From an uncultured Eubacteriales bacterium (GTDB lineage Bacteria; Bacillota; Clostridia; Christensenellales; UBA1242): a DNA stretch of 8,133 nt. A program made the position numbers and the translations under genes. Positions 5,458-8,133 of this stretch are shown piece after piece (the first letter of the stretch is position 1; each line of letters opens with the position of its first letter). The notes beneath the pieces are model-generated. The model was not told the origin of the DNA. It did no database searches and was given only the letters and a program-made list of their open reading frames with translations. The stretch lies in the NCBI GenBank assembly GCA_958420145.1, contig CATZIR010000026.1, positions 1 to 8,133 of the forward strand. The letters run 5' to 3'.

Positions 5458-6003
5458 ATGTTTAATTTATTTATCAAAAAGAAACCAAAGGTTATGCAAC
5501 CATTAAAAATTTGTTTTACTGGGCATAGACCTAAAAGTTTGCCTTGGGCCTATGATGAGACAAAAGAAAGTTGTGTTTTGTTCAAGAATGTAATGGCTTC
5601 GATAATCGAAAAAGCCATTGTAAGTGGCTACACATACTTTATTTCTGGTATGGCACTAGGTATAGATATGATTTGTGCTGAAATTGTTTTAGAACTAAAA
5701 AAGAAATACAAAAATGTTATGTTGGAATGCGCTATTCCCTGCTTGAGCCAAGAAAAGAAATGGTCATTGCTGGAACAAAAAAGATATAAAAAAATAATAC
5801 GCAAAGCAGATGTTGTGCATTATGTAAGTAAAAAGGAATATACCGACACTTGTATGAATGAAAGAAATAACTATATGGTTAATGAGTGTGATGTTGTTAT
5901 TGCAGTTTGGAATGGAAACCCTAGTGGCACGGCAAATACTATTAAGATGGCAAAAAATGCTGGCAAAAAAGTTAGAATAGTTGACCCATTCGACCCAAGT
6001 TAA
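5458..6003 (+). CDS. DUF1273/YspA-type SLOG-family protein
   Basis: This 181-residue protein belongs to the DUF1273 branch of the SLOG (Rossmann-like) superfamily, related to YpsA. Motifs in order: CFTGHRPKSLPWAYDE (19-34), where TGHRP is the diagnostic first-strand loop; FISGMALGIDMICAE (61-75), the glycine-rich helix start; MLECAIPC (88-95); ERNNYMVNECDVVIAVWNG (135-153); and SGTANTIKMAKNAGK (156-170). SLOG domains are thought to bind nucleotides or nucleotide-derived ligands, and DUF1273 genes recur in phages and integrative elements. The biochemical role here is unknown. The first 15 residues are a basic extension. The ATG at 5458 is chosen because AAAGG lies 5 bases upstream; the internal M13 has AAAGG only 2 bases away. 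The gene is divergent from the XRE gene and probably repressed through boxes 2 and 3. Confidence 0.87.
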   Translation: MFNLFIKKKPKVMQPLKICFTGHRPKSLPWAYDETKESCVLFKNVMASIIEKAIVSGYTYFISGMALGIDMICAEIVLELKKKYKNVMLECAIPCLSQEKKWSLLEQKRYKKIIRKADVVHYVSKKEYTDTCMNERNNYMVNECDVVIAVWNGNPSGTANTIKMAKNAGKKVRIVDPFDPS

Positions 6004-6006
6004 ACC

Positions 6007-6038
6007 TGACACCATTTTTGACACCATTTTTGACACCA
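6007..6038. repeat. 12-bp tandem repeat, 2.7 copies, just after the SLOG gene
   Basis: TGACACCATTTT occurs at 6007-6018 and 6019-6030, followed by the partial unit TGACACCA at 6031-6038. The copies are identical and begin 3 bases after the stop codon. A period of 12 bases puts the units on roughly the same DNA face, so a protein-binding array is possible. Confidence 0.8.
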
Positions 6039-6060
6039 AAAAATTATTAATATAAAAAAA

Positions 6061-6100
6061 TAGTAAATTTTAGAAAATGTAAAATTCCCTGAATTTACTA
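6061..6100. repeat. 9-bp inverted repeat with 22-base spacer
   Basis: TAGTAAATT (6061-6069) is exactly complementary to AATTTACTA (6092-6100). No T run follows, so it is not a standard terminator. The gap between the SLOG gene and the tRNA (6004-6152) otherwise holds only the tandem repeat and the tRNA terminator. Confidence 0.45.
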
Positions 6101-6125
6101 GAAATATTAGTTATAATATAACAAT

Positions 6126-6148
6126 AAAAAAAGATAGCAAATGCTACC
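6126..6148 (-). terminator. Intrinsic terminator of tRNA-Thr
   Basis: On the minus strand GGTAGC (6148-6143) pairs with GCTATC (6138-6133) across an ATTT loop, and seven T follow (6132-6126). It begins 4 bases after the encoded CCA. Confidence 0.88.
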
Positions 6149-6152
6149 TTAT

Positions 6153-6228
6153 TGGAGCTAATAACGGGAATCGAACCCGTGACCTCCACCTTACCAAGGT
6201 GGTGCTCTACCGACTGAGCCATATTAGC
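6153..6228 (-). tRNA. tRNA-Thr, anticodon GGT
   Basis: The minus strand folds into a complete cloverleaf: acceptor GCTAATA/TATTAGC with discriminator T and an encoded CCA (6155-6153), a D arm with GGCTCAGTCGGTAGAGC, an anticodon arm CCACC-TTGGTAA-GGTGG, and a T arm with GGGTTCGAATCCC. The anticodon GGT (plus-strand ACC at 6193-6195) reads threonine ACC/ACU codons. The gene has its own consensus promoter and terminator, so it is a single-tRNA transcription unit. No second copy of the tRNA 3' end that would mark an integrated element is visible in the window. Confidence 0.97.
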
Positions 6229-6231
6229 ACG

Positions 6232-6255
6232 AACCAAATGTTTTGCCATTTGGTT
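6232..6255 (-). other. Strong hairpin in the tRNA-Thr leader, just before the mature 5' end
   Basis: AACCAAATG (6232-6240) and CATTTGGTT (6247-6255) form a perfect 9-bp stem with a 6-base loop. It ends 3 bases before the first base of the tRNA. No T run follows on the minus strand, so it is probably a processing or leader structure, not a terminator. Confidence 0.6.
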
Positions 6256-6319
6256 GAATATTTAGTTGTAATGTTTTAGCATATTGCCAAATATGTTTTT
6301 GGCTTATGTTAGCCTTCTT

Positions 6320-6348
6320 ATTATATTTATTGTAAGCAAAATTGTCAA
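6320..6348 (-). promoter_or_regulatory. Consensus promoter of tRNA-Thr
   Basis: On the minus strand TTGACA (6348-6343), exactly 17 bases, then TATAAT (6325-6320): both hexamers match the housekeeping consensus perfectly. Transcription should start near 6313 and give an unusually long leader of about 85 bases. The 134-base gap between the upstream gene and the tRNA holds only this promoter and leader. Confidence 0.85.
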
Positions 6349-6362
6349 TAAAATTAGACAAT

Positions 6363-6863
6363 TTAGTCTTGTTTATCAAATTTTGCATTGCAATATGGGC
6401 AGTAGTAACCATTTTCGTTTTTTTCTAAGTTGCCACCACAGTTTTCGCACTTTTTTTGATAAGTTTGTTTTTCTTGCTTTTTGTTATTGTTGATTTTTAG
6501 TTCGTTGCCATCGAACAAGTAACCTTTTAGGTAGTTTTTGCTCACTGCTTTTGAGAGATGAGTTTTTACTTGTTCAGGGCTAAGTTGAAGTTGAGTTGCA
6601 ATGCCGTTAACGGTGTATATATTCTCTTTTGTAACAGCGTCGACTACTCTACCTTGTTGGTTAAAGCCTGCATAACTAATCCACAGCATTGGCGCTCCAT
6701 AAAAGCCAAAAACGACCAAAATTATGCCAGCGACTAGCCCAAAAGTATTAGATTTAGTTGCTGATATAACGATTAGTGGAATACCTGCCACAAAACCAAT
6801 CGTTGCAAATAGTGCTATAAAAAATAAAACTACAGTAAATTTTTTTAATCCAAAATCTTTCAT
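6363..6863 (-). CDS. Membrane protein with winged-helix-like segment and C-terminal zinc ribbon
   Basis: This 166-residue protein is not assigned to a named family. Two hydrophobic helices (9-34 and 41-66) form a membrane hairpin. Residues about 76-125 (NIYTVNGIATQLQLSPEQVK, then SKNYLKGYLFDGNELKI) look like a small winged helix. After a basic linker, two CxxC pairs (C139/C142 and C155/C158, in CPYCNAKF) make a zinc ribbon. Both soluble parts are probably cytoplasmic. Similar layouts are seen in poorly characterised Gram-positive membrane proteins; a sensing or protein-interaction role is only a guess. The ATG at 6863 has no ribosome-binding site. An extended -10 (TG-C-TATAAT) ends 6 bases before it, implying a leaderless mRNA. 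The next gene upstream is divergent, so this is a first gene, and the tRNA downstream has its own promoter. Confidence 0.72.
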   Translation of the reverse strand: MKDFGLKKFTVVLFFIALFATIGFVAGIPLIVISATKSNTFGLVAGIILVVFGFYGAPMLWISYAGFNQQGRVVDAVTKENIYTVNGIATQLQLSPEQVKTHLSKAVSKNYLKGYLFDGNELKINNNKKQEKQTYQKKCENCGGNLEKNENGYYCPYCNAKFDKQD

Positions 6864-6869
6864 ATAAAT

Positions 6870-6878
6870 ATTATAGCA
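6870..6878 (-). promoter_or_regulatory. Extended -10 promoter abutting the start codon of the membrane protein gene
   Basis: On the minus strand TGCTATAAT (6878-6870) is a perfect extended -10 element. Only 6 bases separate it from the ATG at 6863, so transcription should begin at or next to the A of the start codon. No good -35 is present, which an extended -10 can tolerate. Confidence 0.65.
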
Positions 6879-6927
6879 AAAATAGTGTCTAAAAGTAAAA
6901 TTTTTTAGTGCTATTTATTAAACTCCT

Positions 6928-6957
6928 TTAACACATTATTATTCAAATATATATAAT
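6928..6957 (+). promoter_or_regulatory. Promoter of the collagen-like gene
   Basis: TTAACA (6928-6933), an 18-base spacer and TATAAT (6952-6957) form a good housekeeping-type promoter. The leader of about 22 bases contains AAGGAGGA (6975-6982), 4 bases from the ATG. I did not find a clear mother-cell sigma-E or sigma-K motif. Confidence 0.6.
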
Positions 6958-6985
6958 GATTATGACCAAAAAACAAGGAGGACTT

Positions 6986-8133
6986 ATGAGAAAACAAAAG
7001 TCGTGCCAATCAAGATGCGATAGTTTGTGTTATGTAACAAAAAAAGTTGCTGGTGCTACTGGGCCAATGGGACCTATTGGAAGAACTGGGGCAACAGGAC
7101 CTACTGGACCAAGAGGCGTTACTGGACCCACGGGAGCGACAGGACCTACTGGTCCTGCAGGTTTGCCAGAAATAATTTCTCGCTCGACTACAACACTCGA
7201 TCCACATGAGAAGGCCAGTGTCGTCTCCACCACTCAGGGCGAAAAAGTTATGCTAGATTTTTATATTCCAAAGGGCGATACTGGAAAAAGTGAGACAGTA
7301 AGTGTTGGAAATGTATTTACTGGAATGCCTGACGAACCAGCGTCAGTTAAAGACAGATATTTTGAAGGAACACACTATTTAGATTTTAACATTCCTCGTG
7401 GTGCTACTGGCGAGAAGGGCGACACTGGACCTGCTGGGCCTAAGGGAAATACTGGCGAAGGAGAAAAAATACTCGTCGACTGCACCTACACCGTTGATTT
7501 TGACGAGCCAGCACGAGTTGAAGACGAATTTAGTGATAATACCCATCACCTTGCCTTTTATGTTCCTAGGGGTATTACTGGTGCTAAGGGAGACCAAGGT
7601 GTTCAAGGCGAAAAGGGTGATGTGGGGCCACAAGGACCTGAAGGAAAAACAAATGTTTTAGGAGCAATGATTTTGTCATACAACGATGATCCAGTTACTT
7701 TCCCTATAGAAGGAATAGAAATAAAATCCAATGCCAGAGTGCCATTAAAGAGATTGGAACTAAACAATGGAGGCATCGTAACATTAGACAATGTAGATAA
7801 TACAATTCAATTTAATAAAACTGGGGTATATTTAATAAGCTTTACTGCAAATGCCTATGTTAAAAAAACGGGAGCAGATTTTGACCCTAAAACTGACTTT
7901 GTGGACATTGCTTTTAGAGAAATTGACAGTGATAGAATTTTAGTTGGAGCAAATGCATATACTCCACTCGAATGTGCAACAAATTTATATGGTCAAGGAC
8001 TGTTTGTTGTGGATAATGTTGCCATTGCTTACGAATTAGTAAATTTACAAAAAAAGAGTATTTTTATTAATGGCTGTGATATAACTCAAACTGTATCACA
8101 TTCATATTTTTCTGTTCCAATGGTTTCGATAGT
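6986..8133 (+). CDS. Collagen-like (GXY-repeat) surface protein, probably spore-associated; 3' end outside window
   Basis: The frame is open to the window edge (382 codons plus two bases) and has no stop inside the window. In order: an N-terminus with C7, C11 and C15 in a CX3CX3C arrangement; twelve GXY triplets (23-58, mostly GPT/GAT); three beta-type modules ending in IPKG (94-97), IPRG (136-139) and VPRG (193-196); further GXY stretches at 139-159 and 196-222; then a globular C-terminal domain from about 223, with [14 protein letters not shown] resembling the jelly-roll domains of BclA-type exosporium proteins. The Thr-rich Y positions are typical O-glycosylation sites in BclA. No signal peptide is visible, which suits a protein made in the mother cell and assembled on the spore. 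A strong AAGGAGG sets the start. A phage tail-fibre protein is the main alternative. Confidence 0.85.
   Translation, partial: MRKQKSCQSRCDSLCYVTKKVAGATGPMGPIGRTGATGPTGPRGVTGPTGATGPTGPAGLPEIISRSTTTLDPHEKASVVSTTQGEKVMLDFYIPKGDTGKSETVSVGNVFTGMPDEPASVKDRYFEGTHYLDFNIPRGATGEKGDTGPAGPKGNTGEGEKILVDCTYTVDFDEPARVEDEFSDNTHHLAFYVPRGITGAKGDQGVQGEKGDVGPQGPEGKTNVLGAMILSYNDDPVTFPIEGIEIKSNARVPLKRLELNNGGIVTLDNVDNTIQFNKTGVYLISFTANAYVKKTGADFDPKTDFVDIAFREIDSDRILVGANAYTPLECATNLYGQGLFVVDNVAIAYELVNLQKKSIFINGCDITQTVSHSYFSVPMVSI

Noticed and set aside
5764..6039. Minus-strand ORF starting in the tandem repeat (MVSKMVSKMVS)
   Set aside because: Its frame is a shadow of the DUF1273 gene, which has clear family motifs. 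The repeated start comes only from CAT within the 12-bp repeat.
6153..6228. tRNA-Thr as the attachment site of an integrated element
   Set aside because: No integrase and no second copy of the tRNA 3' end is visible in the window; an element extending outside cannot be excluded.
6224..6412. 62-residue minus-strand ORF ending inside the tRNA
   Set aside because: It runs through the perfect tRNA promoter and leader and ends in the tRNA; it overlaps the end of the upstream gene and has no recognisable domain.
7030..7233. Minus-strand ORF rich in GPV/GPI
   Set aside because: It is the antisense reading of the collagen GXY region, where Gly/Pro codons mirror each other; the plus-strand frame extends to the window edge and has a strong ribosome-binding site.
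7398..7661. Plus-strand 87-residue ORF inside the collagen-like gene, and other short ORFs at 7379-7791
   Set aside because: They are out of frame with the long open frame starting at 6986, which shows IPRG modules and GXY triplets throughout.
1..8133. Recoding of TGA as tryptophan, since no gene here stops at TGA
   Set aside because: Tryptophan is encoded by TGG, and genes read normally with the standard code; ten stop codons are too few to infer recoding.

Overview
The window is AT-rich DNA with compact intergenic regions, AAGGAGG-type Shine-Dalgarno sites, intrinsic terminators with T runs, and standard-code genes (Trp is encoded by TGG). All ten visible stop codons are TAA or TAG. This points to a low-GC Gram-positive bacterium of clostridial type. 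A collagen-like protein resembling spore-surface proteins suggests, but does not prove, a spore former. No transposase, integrase, rRNA or CRISPR array was seen.

Layout. Positions 1-165 hold the C-terminus of a DnaC/DnaI-type helicase loader, followed by a terminator. A small zinc-ribbon protein (294-563) faces an ABC exporter operon on the minus strand across a terminator that works in both directions. The exporter operon (3216 down to 644) encodes one ATPase and two permeases of the COG4586/COG4587/COG3694 type. Upstream of it, a minus-strand transglutaminase-fold protein (4086-3331) is transcribed divergently from a degenerate CYTH-domain protein (4282-4875), each with its own promoter.

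Region 4921-6150 looks like a small regulated module. A Cro/CI-type repressor (5305-5072) and a DUF1273/SLOG-family protein (5458-6003) are divergent. Between them lie three copies of an operator-like element sharing the 9-mer AGTTCGCTA, with GTTC-N8-GAAC half-sites in two copies and a one-base variant in the third. These copies cover the promoter and leader regions of both genes. Downstream of the repressor is a 20-codon ORF, or possibly a small RNA, with its own promoter, ribosome-binding site and terminator. After the SLOG gene comes a 12-bp tandem repeat.

Next is tRNA-Thr(GGT) on the minus strand, with a consensus promoter, a structured leader and a terminator. A membrane protein with a winged-helix-like segment and a zinc ribbon (6863-6363, minus) follows; it appears to have a leaderless mRNA. 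The window ends inside a collagen-like surface protein (6986 to beyond 8133), in which GXY triplets alternate with three copies of a beta-type module ending in IP(R/K)G or VPRG, followed by a C-terminal globular domain.

The most unusual items are the repressor/SLOG module with its three operators and nearby tiny gene, two likely leaderless genes, the modular collagen-like protein with an N-terminal CX3CX3C motif, and the CYTH protein that has lost its family signature. Functions beyond family level are inference.
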